From positions 2,742,001-2,806,000 of the forward strand of contig NZ_CP022364.1 of assembly GCF_003119115.1 (NCBI RefSeq): a stretch of 64,000 nucleotides of DNA. The letters are read 5' to 3'. The position numbers and the translations under genes are program-made. The stretch is from Azospirillum sp. TSH58. GTDB taxonomy: Bacteria; Pseudomonadota; Alphaproteobacteria; Azospirillales; Azospirillaceae. How positions within the stretch are numbered: the first letter of the stretch is position 1; each line of letters starts with the position of its first letter. The notes beneath the pieces are model-generated. The model did not search any database, had not been told where the DNA came from, and was given only the letters and a program-made list of their open reading frames with translations. Below, one piece after another: positions 41,944 through 49,618 of the stretch.

Positions 41944-43410
41944 TCACAGGCTGAAGAAGGTCTTCAGGCGGGCCAGCAGGTCATGCTCGGCCGTCGCCTG
42001 GGTCACGGCGGCGGGGACGCTGGCGCGGCGGTGGGCGTCGTTGCGGCGCTGGCGCAGGCCCATCAGGTCGGCCAGCCGGGCGGCCAGCTCCGGACGGCGG
42101 CGCAGGATGGGGTCGAGCGTTTCCTTGTCCAGCTCGTAGACCACGGCGTCGGTGTTGGCGATCACCGACGCGCTGCGCGGCTGGCCGGTCAGCAGCGACA
42201 TTTCCCCGAACACATCGCCCGGCCCCATGTGGTCGAGCAGGAGCGTCCGCCCTCCGAAAGCTCCGCGCACGTCCAGCGCGCCCTCGGCCACCAGGAAGAG
42301 GGAGGTCCCGGTCTCGTCCTGGCGCACCACCGCCTCCCCGGCGGCGACGTGGCGCAGGTGCATGCCGGAGGCCAGCTCGGCGATCTCCTCCGGGCGGAAG
42401 GCGGCGAACAGGTCGACATGGGACAGCAATTCCTGTCCCAGCCCGTTCGCCGAACAGGCGGGCGCGGCGGCGCGGCGGCGGCGCATCTCCTGCTTCGGGC
42501 TGGCCGGCTCCAGCCCGGCGCGGGCCAGATGCTCCAGGATGGTGGTCGCCACGGCGTCGCGGGTCGCGGCCAGCCGGGAATAGTCCGCCACCCAGAAGCG
42601 CGCCTGATAGGTGACGCCGTTCAGCGTGATCGATTCCACCACCACGTCGGGCCGCGGCTCGGTGGGGACGGCGTCGCAGCAGACGATGGCCGACAGGATG
42701 ATCCGCTTGGCGCGGGCCACCGGCACCTCGGCGTCGAGGGTCACCGGCACGCCGGCGCGGAAGCCGCTGCCGGGCTGGCTGTAGTTGGTGATGCGGTTGC
42801 CCGCGGCCAGGCCGTTCGGGACCACCAGCGCCGTGCCGTCCAGCGTGACCAGCCGGGTGGCCCGCCAGTTGATCTCGTCCACCCGCCCGGTCACGCCGGG
42901 GGTCAGCTCCACCCAGTCGCCGATGCGGTAGGGGTGCTCGACGTTGAGCGCGATGCCGGAAAAGATGTCGGCGATCATGTTGCGCAGCGCGAAGCCCAGC
43001 ACCGCGATCACCACGCCGGAGGTGGCGACCAGCCCGGTCACCGGCTGCCCCAGCACGAAGGCCAGGATGCCGAGCACCGCCAGCCCGTAGAGCAGCGCGC
43101 GCAGCAGGTCGGTGAGAAGGCGCGGCATCGGCGTGGCGCGGGGGTGGCGCGCCACCACGAGGTCGATGACCCGCGACCCCAGCCATGCCGCCGCCAGCCA
43201 CGCCACCGCGCCGAGCAGCGAGGCCAGCGCGTCCGCCACCATGACGCCCGCGATGGGGGTGATGTGGCCGGACAGCCAGGGCCGCTGCCCTGCCAAACCG
43301 GCCGCCCCGAGGGTCAGCAGGGCCGGGACCAGCAGATGGCGCAGGCCGTGACGCGGCGGCGCGCCGGTGGGGCCGATGGGAAGCGGGGCGAGGCGGGATG
43401 AATCGGGCAT
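41944..43410 (-). CDS. Mechanosensitive ion channel (MscS) with C-terminal cyclic nucleotide-binding domain
   Basis: A 488-residue membrane protein. Four to five hydrophobic segments lead to the pore helix (TGLVATSGVVIAVLGFALRN) and the MscS beta domain with DWVELTPGVTGRVDEINWRA and VVPNGLAAGNRITNY. After a linker, residues about 335-460 form a cNMP-binding domain with EAVVRQDETGTSLFLVAEGA and the phosphate-cassette-like GDVFGEMSLLTGQPRSASV. The fusion is a known class of cNMP-gated MscS-like channel. It lies divergent to the DUF4399/caspase operon that includes a nucleotide cyclase, which suggests control by the cyclic nucleotide made there (inference). Confidence 0.92.
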   Translation of the reverse strand: MPDSSRLAPLPIGPTGAPPRHGLRHLLVPALLTLGAAGLAGQRPWLSGHITPIAGVMVADALASLLGAVAWLAAAWLGSRVIDLVVARHPRATPMPRLLTDLLRALLYGLAVLGILAFVLGQPVTGLVATSGVVIAVLGFALRNMIADIFSGIALNVEHPYRIGDWVELTPGVTGRVDEINWRATRLVTLDGTALVVPNGLAAGNRITNYSQPGSGFRAGVPVTLDAEVPVARAKRIILSAIVCCDAVPTEPRPDVVVESITLNGVTYQARFWVADYSRLAATRDAVATTILEHLARAGLEPASPKQEMRRRRAAAPACSANGLGQELLSHVDLFAAFRPEEIAELASGMHLRHVAAGEAVVRQDETGTSLFLVAEGALDVRGAFGGRTLLLDHMGPGDVFGEMSLLTGQPRSASVIANTDAVVYELDKETLDPILRRRPELAARLADLMGLRQRRNDAHRRASVPAAVTQATAEHDLLARLKTFFSL

Positions 43411-43655
43411 GCGGGACCGGCAACCTCCTGCCCCGTGACCTTCGCACCGGGAGCGGAACCGTCAAGCCCAAAATAGGAATAGGCGGCGAGGCCTCCGTCT
43501 TCGCGCAAAGTGGGGTGGCTGGGGAATGCCTTCGCCCCTTAATATTCGGAGGGTGGGGAGAGAAAGGATGAGGTCCGAAAAACCGCGAACATTGTCCGCC
43601 CACCAAGCATAAGATTGAAACTCCCAAAGAGAAGAGCCAGAAGAGCGAGGTGTCC

Positions 43656-44105
43656 ATGCCTCATGCCGCCATGATCGTGGCGGCCGCGCTGCTCCTGTTG
43701 CCGGGCGCGGCGTCGGCCCAGAACAGCAATTCCCAAGGCACGAATGGGCGTGAGAAGGCACCGGATGGGGCGCGCGCCTACATCATGTGGCCATCCAACG
43801 GGACGACCGTTCCGGGCGGCAAGCTCTGGGTCCGCATGGGCTTGCAGAACATGGGCATCGCCCCGGCGGGCATCCGCAAGGAGGACACCGGGCACCACCA
43901 TCTGCTGGTGGACAGCGACCTCGCCACCTACGACGAACCCATCCCGAACACCAAGCAGTCGCTGCATTTCGGCGGCGGCCAGACGGAGGTGCGGCTGGAA
44001 CTGCCGCCGGGCCGGCACACGCTCCAGATGATCCTGGGCGACGCGGACCATGTGCCGCACGACCCGCCGATCATGTCGCAGAAGATCACCATCATCGTGC
44101 CTTAG
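43656..44105 (+). CDS. Exported DUF4399 protein, first of a tandem pair
   Basis: A 149-residue protein with a signal peptide (MIVAAALLLLPGAASA) and a DUF4399 domain: MWPSNGTTVPGGKLWVRMGL, GIAPAGIRKEDTGHHHLLVD and ELPPGRHTLQMILGDADHVP. The HHHLLVD cluster plus later His/Asp residues may bind metal. The family function is unknown. ATG at 43656 has GAGG 6 bases upstream; a GTG two codons earlier is also in frame. It opens a long plus-strand gene run up to about 54.2 kb and is followed 41 bp later by a paralogue. Confidence 0.85.
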   Translation: MPHAAMIVAAALLLLPGAASAQNSNSQGTNGREKAPDGARAYIMWPSNGTTVPGGKLWVRMGLQNMGIAPAGIRKEDTGHHHLLVDSDLATYDEPIPNTKQSLHFGGGQTEVRLELPPGRHTLQMILGDADHVPHDPPIMSQKITIIVP

Positions 44106-44146
44106 AGGGCATCGTGCCGCAATAACAGCGCGACAGGGAGGACGTC

Positions 44147-44725
44147 ATGATGCGCAGCGCCGCGATCACGGTTTTTCTGGCCGTCCTGCTCGCCGCCGGA
44201 CCGCTGGCCGCGCAGTCGTCGCCGGAGGCCGACCCGCTCGACAAGCCGCTGTCCGACACCACCAACACGCCGCAGCCCGCCAGCCCGGGGCACGAGCATG
44301 AAAGCACGCCCTCCACCCCCGACGCGGCGAAGTCCGGACGGACGGCGTCCCCGAAGGACGCCTATCTCTACATCGGCTGGCCCAACGACGGCGAGGTGGT
44401 GAAGGGCCGCTTCAAGGTGTGGTTCGGGCTGCGCAACTTCGGCGTCGCCCCGGCGGGCGTGCGAAAGGACAACACCGGCCACCACCACCTTCTGGTGGAC
44501 GCCGACCTGCCGCCGATGGACGAGCCGATCCCCAACAACCGCAATTACATCCACTTCGGCAAGGGCCAGACGGAAACCTACCTGGAACTGCCGCCGGGGC
44601 GGCACACGCTCCAGCTTCTGATGGGCGATGCGGAGCACATCCCGCACGACCCGCCGATCGTGTCCAAGAAGATCACCATCACCGTGCGTCCGGGCGGCGA
44701 CAGCACGCGCGTGTCGGTCCGCTGA
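44147..44725 (+). CDS. Exported DUF4399 protein, second of the pair
   Basis: A 192-residue paralogue of the preceding gene with a signal peptide (AAITVFLAVLLAAGPLAAQ), a 45-residue Pro/Ser/Thr-rich spacer and a DUF4399 domain (LYIGWPNDGEVVKGRFKVWF, VRKDNTGHHHLLVDADLP, LELPPGRHTLQLLMGDAEHI). The two domains share long identical stretches, so the pair arose by duplication. Exported, periplasmic or surface. The next gene begins 32 bp downstream. Confidence 0.87.
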   Translation: MMRSAAITVFLAVLLAAGPLAAQSSPEADPLDKPLSDTTNTPQPASPGHEHESTPSTPDAAKSGRTASPKDAYLYIGWPNDGEVVKGRFKVWFGLRNFGVAPAGVRKDNTGHHHLLVDADLPPMDEPIPNNRNYIHFGKGQTETYLELPPGRHTLQLLMGDAEHIPHDPPIVSKKITITVRPGGDSTRVSVR

Positions 44726-44757
44726 TCCAGTCGGGTGAACGTCCAGGGAGTGAGGCC

Positions 44758-46323
44758 ATGGCATTTGTCCAGTGCACCGGTTTCGCGAAGGTGGCAGCCG
44801 CCGCATCGCTCCTGCTCCTGGGGGCCTGCGTCACCTCGGGCGAACAGGCGACCCTGGTCCAGAAGCCGAAGACCCCGCCCGTGCGCACCGTGTCCAACTT
44901 CAGCGAGGCGTTGCGCTGCATGGACACGCTGATGTGGAACCATGGCAAGCGCGACATCTTCATCACCTCCAACGGCATCCCCGACGCCACGGGCCGGGTG
45001 GCGGGCGGCACCAAGGAAATGCTCATCACCGCCGTGTCGCGCATGTCGGAGCGGTCGAACGCCTTCCGCTTCGTCGATTTCGAACCGACGCTGGACGACG
45101 TGAACGCGCTCTACTGGATGATCGGGGTGCAGCCCAACTTCCGCGCCCCGTCCTATTACGTCCGCGGCGCCATCACCCAGCTCGACGACAACGTGGTGAG
45201 CGAGGCGGCCAGCGCCGGCATCTCCCTGCCCACCGTCGATCTCGGCATCTCCGCCGATCAGGTGATGTCGGTGATCTCGGTGGACCTGAACATCGGGGAG
45301 CTGGCGACCCGCCAGATCATCCCCGGCCTGTCGGCCAGCAACTCGCTCGCCATCATCTCGTCGGGCAAGGGGGCGGACGCCGGGGCGGTGATCGGCAAGG
45401 CCGGCCTGTCCTTCAACGTCTCGCTCAACAAGTCCGAAGGGCTGCATCAGGCGGTGCGCACCCTGATCGAACTCAGCACGATCGAGGTGCTGGGCAAGAT
45501 GACCCGCACCCCCTACTGGCAATGCCTGGGGATCGACCAGACCAACCCGGCCTTCGCCGGGCAGGCGCGCGACTGGTTCGACGGCATGGCGCCGTCGCAG
45601 CGCGTCGCCTACGTCCAGCGCGTCCTGCTGGCCGAGGGCTATTACGACGGATCGGACAGTGGACAGCTCGACGAGCGCACCCGCGACGCGATTTCCCGCT
45701 ACCAGGCGGACAACGACCTGATCGCCACGGGGCGCATCGACTTCGACCTCTATCAGCGGATGCTGGCCCAACCGAGTGGGCAAAAGGGGCCGGGGGCGCC
45801 GCGCCTGCAATCGGTGTCGAACGCGGGTGGGGAGGGGCTGCCGCGCGCCGCGCCGGCGCCGGCCGGGGCGCCGCCCGATCTGGTCCTCAGTTCCGACCGA
45901 GGGCCGCAGCCGCGCTACCGCGCCGGGGAGGCGCTGGTGGTCAAGGTGCAGCCGACGGCCAACGGCTTCGTCTACTGCTACTACCAGGACGCCGCCGGGT
46001 CGGTGGCCCGCATCTTCCCCAACCGCTTCCAGCCCGACAGCTTCGTCCAGGCCAACCAGCAGGTCGAGGTCCCGCCGGGCGCGCAGAAGCCCTTCAACCT
46101 GCGCATGGACCGTCCCGGCGCCTCCGAGACCATTGCTTGCGTCGTCTCGCCCGACGAACTCGGGACCCGCATCGCCGACCGCTACAAGACCGAGGACCTT
46201 CAGCCCATTCCCGGCGCCACCCTGGCGGACGTGGTGGGCGCCTACGGCAGCATCCAGGGGACCAACGTGCGCAGCCGGCAGATGGCCGTGCAGGTTCTGC
46301 CCGCCGTGTCGGCGCAGCGGTAA
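44758..46323 (+). CDS. Lipoprotein with CsgG-like, peptidoglycan-binding and DUF4384 domains
   Basis: A 521-residue lipoprotein: lipobox LLLGAC with lipidated Cys24. Residues about 45-260 resemble the CsgG/curli-assembly-like fold (VSRMSERSNAFRFVDFEPTL, YVRGAITQLDDNVV, LASNSLAIISSGKGADAGAV). Residues about 280-340 form a PG_binding_1 module (YVQRVLLAEGYYDGSDSGQL, ISRYQADNDLIATGRID). The C-terminus (about 385-500) is DUF4384 (LVVKVQPTANGFVYCYYQDA, VARIFPNRFQ), a beta domain often fused to caspases or kinases. It likely sits in the outer membrane and holds peptidoglycan. ATG at 44758 with GGGAGTGAGG upstream. Confidence 0.85.
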   Translation: MAFVQCTGFAKVAAAASLLLLGACVTSGEQATLVQKPKTPPVRTVSNFSEALRCMDTLMWNHGKRDIFITSNGIPDATGRVAGGTKEMLITAVSRMSERSNAFRFVDFEPTLDDVNALYWMIGVQPNFRAPSYYVRGAITQLDDNVVSEAASAGISLPTVDLGISADQVMSVISVDLNIGELATRQIIPGLSASNSLAIISSGKGADAGAVIGKAGLSFNVSLNKSEGLHQAVRTLIELSTIEVLGKMTRTPYWQCLGIDQTNPAFAGQARDWFDGMAPSQRVAYVQRVLLAEGYYDGSDSGQLDERTRDAISRYQADNDLIATGRIDFDLYQRMLAQPSGQKGPGAPRLQSVSNAGGEGLPRAAPAPAGAPPDLVLSSDRGPQPRYRAGEALVVKVQPTANGFVYCYYQDAAGSVARIFPNRFQPDSFVQANQQVEVPPGAQKPFNLRMDRPGASETIACVVSPDELGTRIADRYKTEDLQPIPGATLADVVGAYGSIQGTNVRSRQMAVQVLPAVSAQR

Positions 46324-46433
46324 GAGCAGGAAGTTGTGGGCCGGCTCACAGCGTGGGGGCGGGGAACGGGGGTAGAGAAGGGGGCAGCAGAACACCACGC
46401 CAGATCATGGCGCCGAATCATGGGAGACCACCG

Positions 46434-47318
46434 ATGCCGCGACCGACCTCCAAGACCATCGCCCGACGGCTGAACGGCGTGGCGCTTCCCGTTCTGGCCC
46501 TGCCGATGATCGCCCTGGCCTGCATGGCGGTTCCGGCGCGGGCGCAGACCGTCGAGGGCTCCGGCGGCAACCGGGTCATGATGTTCGAGCGCCCGCCGAC
46601 GGTGGAGGAACTGCGCGAGGCGGTGAAGCCAAGCCCGGCGCCGGCGGACGGCACGGAACAGCCCAAGATCCGCACCCGCAGCATCGAGATCATCGGCGGC
46701 GGCATGAACAGCGCCAACCGCCCGCGTCCGACCGACAGCGTGAACTACGGGGCGCCCGCCCAGCAGCAGGCGACGCCGCAGCCGGGCTACAGCCCGCCGA
46801 GCTACAGCCAACCGACCGCCCCGGTGGCGCAGCCGGAACCGGCGCCCCAGCCCAAGCCCAAGCGCGCGCCCGTGCAGGAGGCCGCGGCCCCGCCCGTCGC
46901 CCCGCCGCCGGCCGCCCCGCGCCGCTCCAGCGGCGTGCAGCCGGCCACCCTCTCCGCGCCGGAGACCCCGGCGGAGACCCGCCCGACCAACGGCTTCGGC
47001 TTCCGCATCAACTTCGCCTTCAACTCCGCCGACGTCCCGAAGGAGTTCTATTCCTACGTCGACGCGGTCGGCGGGCTGATGTCGCAGGACCCGCAACTCC
47101 GCCTCGTCATCGAAGGGCACACCGACGCCGTGGGAAGCGAGCAGTACAACCTCGCCCTCTCCGAGCGCCGGGCCGTGTCGGTGGGCGAGTATCTGGTGCG
47201 CGTCCATCACATCGAGCCGCAGCGCATCGCCATCGCCGGCCTGGGCAAGAGCCAGCCGCTGACCCCCGACCCGACCGACAGCCGCAACCGGCGCGTCGAG
47301 TTCCGGCCGATCCAGTGA
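46434..47318 (+). CDS. OmpA family protein
   Basis: A 294-residue exported protein. A signal peptide (about 1-37, ending PARAQ) is followed by about 150 residues of Pro/Gln/Ala-rich low complexity (PQPGYSPPSYSQPTAPVAQP) and an OmpA-C peptidoglycan-binding domain (about 190-294) with FNSADVPKEFYSYVDAVGGL, IEGHTDAVGSEQYNLALSER and the terminal DSRNRRVEFRPI. The key Asp and Arg of the diaminopimelate site (GHTD, NRRVEF) are present. No beta-barrel is predicted. It probably bridges the envelope partners of this operon to peptidoglycan. GGGAG 9 bases upstream of the ATG. Confidence 0.9.
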   Translation: MPRPTSKTIARRLNGVALPVLALPMIALACMAVPARAQTVEGSGGNRVMMFERPPTVEELREAVKPSPAPADGTEQPKIRTRSIEIIGGGMNSANRPRPTDSVNYGAPAQQQATPQPGYSPPSYSQPTAPVAQPEPAPQPKPKRAPVQEAAAPPVAPPPAAPRRSSGVQPATLSAPETPAETRPTNGFGFRINFAFNSADVPKEFYSYVDAVGGLMSQDPQLRLVIEGHTDAVGSEQYNLALSERRAVSVGEYLVRVHHIEPQRIAIAGLGKSQPLTPDPTDSRNRRVEFRPIQ

Positions 47319-47342
47319 CCGAGAGGGAAGGGAGGGCGCGCC

Positions 47343-47669
47343 ATGATCCGGAAACTCCTTCTCCTGGTGGCGATCGCGGCGCTCCCCCTCGTCGGGGGCG
47401 CCGCCGACGCGACGGTGGTCCGCAAGAAGAGCAGCGACGCGGGCGTGCAGCCCGGCGGCATCGACGTCGGGGTCCCCAAGGGCCGCGTGCGCATCCAGTG
47501 CTGGCAGGACGGGGAGAAGATCATCGACGAGACCGATCTGAACGTCCTCTCGCTCAGCATCGCCAGCCAGTTGAATTCGTTGCGTTTCCGCCGGGCGGGC
47601 GAGCCGGAGAACAGCCTCGCGGTGGTGACGCGGAACCGGACGGCGTGTTTGCTGAGCCCGAAGGGATGA
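47343..47669 (+). CDS. Small exported hypothetical protein
   Basis: A 108-residue protein with a signal peptide (LLLLVAIAALPLVGGAADA) and a small beta-rich domain (RVRIQCWQDGEKIIDETDLN, LNSLRFRRAGEPENSLAVVT) with two cysteines. No family recognised. The ATG has GGGAGGG at ideal spacing. It follows the OmpA gene by 24 bp and is probably part of the same transcription unit; the dispersed repeat after it may end or modulate that transcript. Confidence 0.75.
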   Translation: MIRKLLLLVAIAALPLVGGAADATVVRKKSSDAGVQPGGIDVGVPKGRVRIQCWQDGEKIIDETDLNVLSLSIASQLNSLRFRRAGEPENSLAVVTRNRTACLLSPKG

Positions 47670-47683
47670 TGAGTGGGTGAGTG

Positions 47684-47806
47684 TTGCCCCCTCCCTGACC
47701 CTCCCCCGCTTCGCAGGGGAGGGAATTGGTGCTGCGCGCACCAAAAAAGCCCTCCCCTGCGAAGCGGGGGAGGGAGGAGACCCACGACGTGGGGAGGGTG
47801 GGGGCA
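47684..47806. repeat. C/G-rich dispersed repeat, copy 4 (large inverted repeat)
   Basis: TTGCCCCCTCCCTGACCC and CTCCCCCGCTTCGCAGGGGAG are mirrored by CTCCCCTGCGAAGCGGGGGA and GGGTGGGGGCAA around a GGTGCTGCGCGCACC hairpin. It separates two convergent genes and probably stops transcription in both directions. Partial C-rich copies continue to about 47836. Confidence 0.75.
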
Positions 47807-47840
47807 AGACCTTGGCCCCCAAGACCTTGCCCCCGACTCC

Positions 47841-48077
47841 TCAATGCACGCTGACCAGCTCCATCCCATGCTCCTGAAGCGTCGCCCCGGCCGACGCGCG
47901 ATCGGTGTCCAGCCACAGGCAGGTGCCGTTCGCGGCGTACACGGCGTAGGCGGGCAGGCCGTCGATCTCGACCGACCGCAGATAGGCGACCTCCAGGATT
48001 CCATGACGGGCGAAGCGGTCGTCGAACCCGTCGGCGAAGCCCTGGGCGGCGTCGGCTTTGGTGCGGCGGGCGGTCAT
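47841..48077 (-). CDS. DUF1150 family protein
   Basis: A 78-residue protein typical of the alphaproteobacterial DUF1150 family: LEVAYLRSVEIDGLPAYAVY, ANGTCLWLDTDRASA and the invariant-looking C-terminal GMELVSVH. In other alphaproteobacteria the family accompanies small heat-shock protein genes; none is next to it here. Function unknown. ATG at 48077 has GAGGAG about 8 bases upstream. It is embedded on the minus strand in the otherwise plus-strand envelope run. Confidence 0.85.
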   Translation of the reverse strand: MTARRTKADAAQGFADGFDDRFARHGILEVAYLRSVEIDGLPAYAVYAANGTCLWLDTDRASAGATLQEHGMELVSVH

Positions 48078-48433
48078 GGTCGGTCTCCTCGGGCGCTTGG
48101 GGCGGACCAACGGGGCGCCGGTCCTGCCCGGCACTCTACGGGGCGGGGCCGGGCCGCGCTGTGGCGCCCGCCACACTCAGTACGTCGGAGGGCCCCCAAC
48201 TCCTGCGCAACTTTGTGCTGCGTCTCACAGCGGCGGCCGCCGTCCGCCGTCTAGCCTCGGGGGGCCGGCATAGGGCCGGCGCGCATCATTTCGGAGGTCC
48301 GACCATGCCCGTACGTTCACGGCGCCAGCCCTTCTTTGGGCCGGGTCCGCAACCCCGCTGTTCCCCCTTCGCCGCCTGGACAGGCGTCCGGGAAACGCCA
48401 ATGATTCCACGATCCCCGCCGGTGGAGGCCAGC

Positions 48434-49618
48434 ATGGCGCACAGGACCCTGAGCGGACTCGCGGCGGCGGCCCTGACGCTGGCCGCCTTCGGGGCGGTCG
48501 GCTTCACCGCCGGCCGCGCGGCGGCGGAGCAGGCGGTGGTCGTCGCCTCCACCGCCCCCGGCTACGCCCAGGGGCAACTGGTCCCCGACGGCGCCGCGGT
48601 CAGCGTGCCGGACGGCGCCAACGCCATGTTCCTGTTCGCCAACGGGCGCATGCTGCGGGTGAAGGGGCCGTTCGACGGGCCGCTCGACCGCATGCCCGAC
48701 GCCTCGGGCTGGACCGGCGTCGGCAGCCTCGTCGGCGGGGAGCGCTTCTTCCAGACCGACCTTGGCGCCGCCCGCGCGGTCGGCACCCCGATGCAGAAGG
48801 GGGAGGAGCAGGTCTTCACCCTCGACCCGGGCCGCGCCGGAACCCAATGCGTCAAGTCCGGCGGCACGGTGCTGCTGCGCAAGCCCGCCGACCCGGCGCT
48901 GATCCCGGCCACCCTGCGCGCGGAGGGGCGCGAGGCCGCCGCCACGCTGCGCTGGGACAAGGGAGCGGCGGTGCCCTGGCCGCGCGAGCTTCCGATGAGC
49001 GACGGCACCGCCGTCTCCGTCGCCGGGCCGGACGGGCGGGTGCGCCACAGCCTGACCCTGCGCGTGATCGCCGCCGAAGGCATCGGGGCGGGGCAGGGCG
49101 CGGAGTTGGCCGTCCGGCTGGCCGGCGCCGGCTGCGCGGCGCAGGCCGCGGCCCTGCTCGACCCGGTGCGGGACAGCGTGGCGCCGCTGAATCTCTATCT
49201 CGCCACCGACCGCGGCCTCTACCCGACCTACCGGTCCGGCGAGACGGTGACGCTGGTGCTCCAGACGAACCGGGACGCGCATCTCTACTGCTACCTGCGC
49301 AACACGCGCGGCCAGCTGACGCCGATCTACCCGCCGGGGCCGTCGGCCAGTTCGCTGGTCGAGGGGCACCGCACCCTGACGCTGGCCGGTGACAGCATGC
49401 CGGTGCCGCTGCGCGCGGCGGAGCGGTCGGGCAGCCTGTCCGCCGACCAGGAGGTGCGCTGCTTCGCCGCCGGGCGCGATCTCGGCGCCGACCTGCCGGG
49501 GCGTCAGGACGCCTTCCGGCCCCTGTCCGACGAGGCGGCGGCCCGGCTGGAGCGGACGCTCGCCTCGCTGAAGCAGACCGAACTGGTGATGGCGCAGGTG
49601 ATCCTGCGCGTGGAGTGA
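48434..49618 (+). CDS. Exported DUF4384-domain protein
   Basis: A 394-residue exported protein. Signal peptide (GLAAAALTLAAFGAVGFTAG). An N-terminal region (about 35-200) has FecR-like sequence (VPDGANAMFLFANGRMLRVK), the middle is of unknown fold, and about 255-394 is DUF4384 (LYPTYRSGETVTLVLQTNRD, HLYCYLRNTRGQLTPIYPPG). It shares the DUF4384 domain with the lipoprotein at 44758. ATG at 48434 with GGAGG 7 bases upstream; an ATG 11 codons earlier is possible. Its stop overlaps the GTG of the cyclase gene (GTGA), which couples the two. Confidence 0.82.
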   Translation: MAHRTLSGLAAAALTLAAFGAVGFTAGRAAAEQAVVVASTAPGYAQGQLVPDGAAVSVPDGANAMFLFANGRMLRVKGPFDGPLDRMPDASGWTGVGSLVGGERFFQTDLGAARAVGTPMQKGEEQVFTLDPGRAGTQCVKSGGTVLLRKPADPALIPATLRAEGREAAATLRWDKGAAVPWPRELPMSDGTAVSVAGPDGRVRHSLTLRVIAAEGIGAGQGAELAVRLAGAGCAAQAAALLDPVRDSVAPLNLYLATDRGLYPTYRSGETVTLVLQTNRDAHLYCYLRNTRGQLTPIYPPGPSASSLVEGHRTLTLAGDSMPVPLRAAERSGSLSADQEVRCFAAGRDLGADLPGRQDAFRPLSDEAAARLERTLASLKQTELVMAQVILRVE

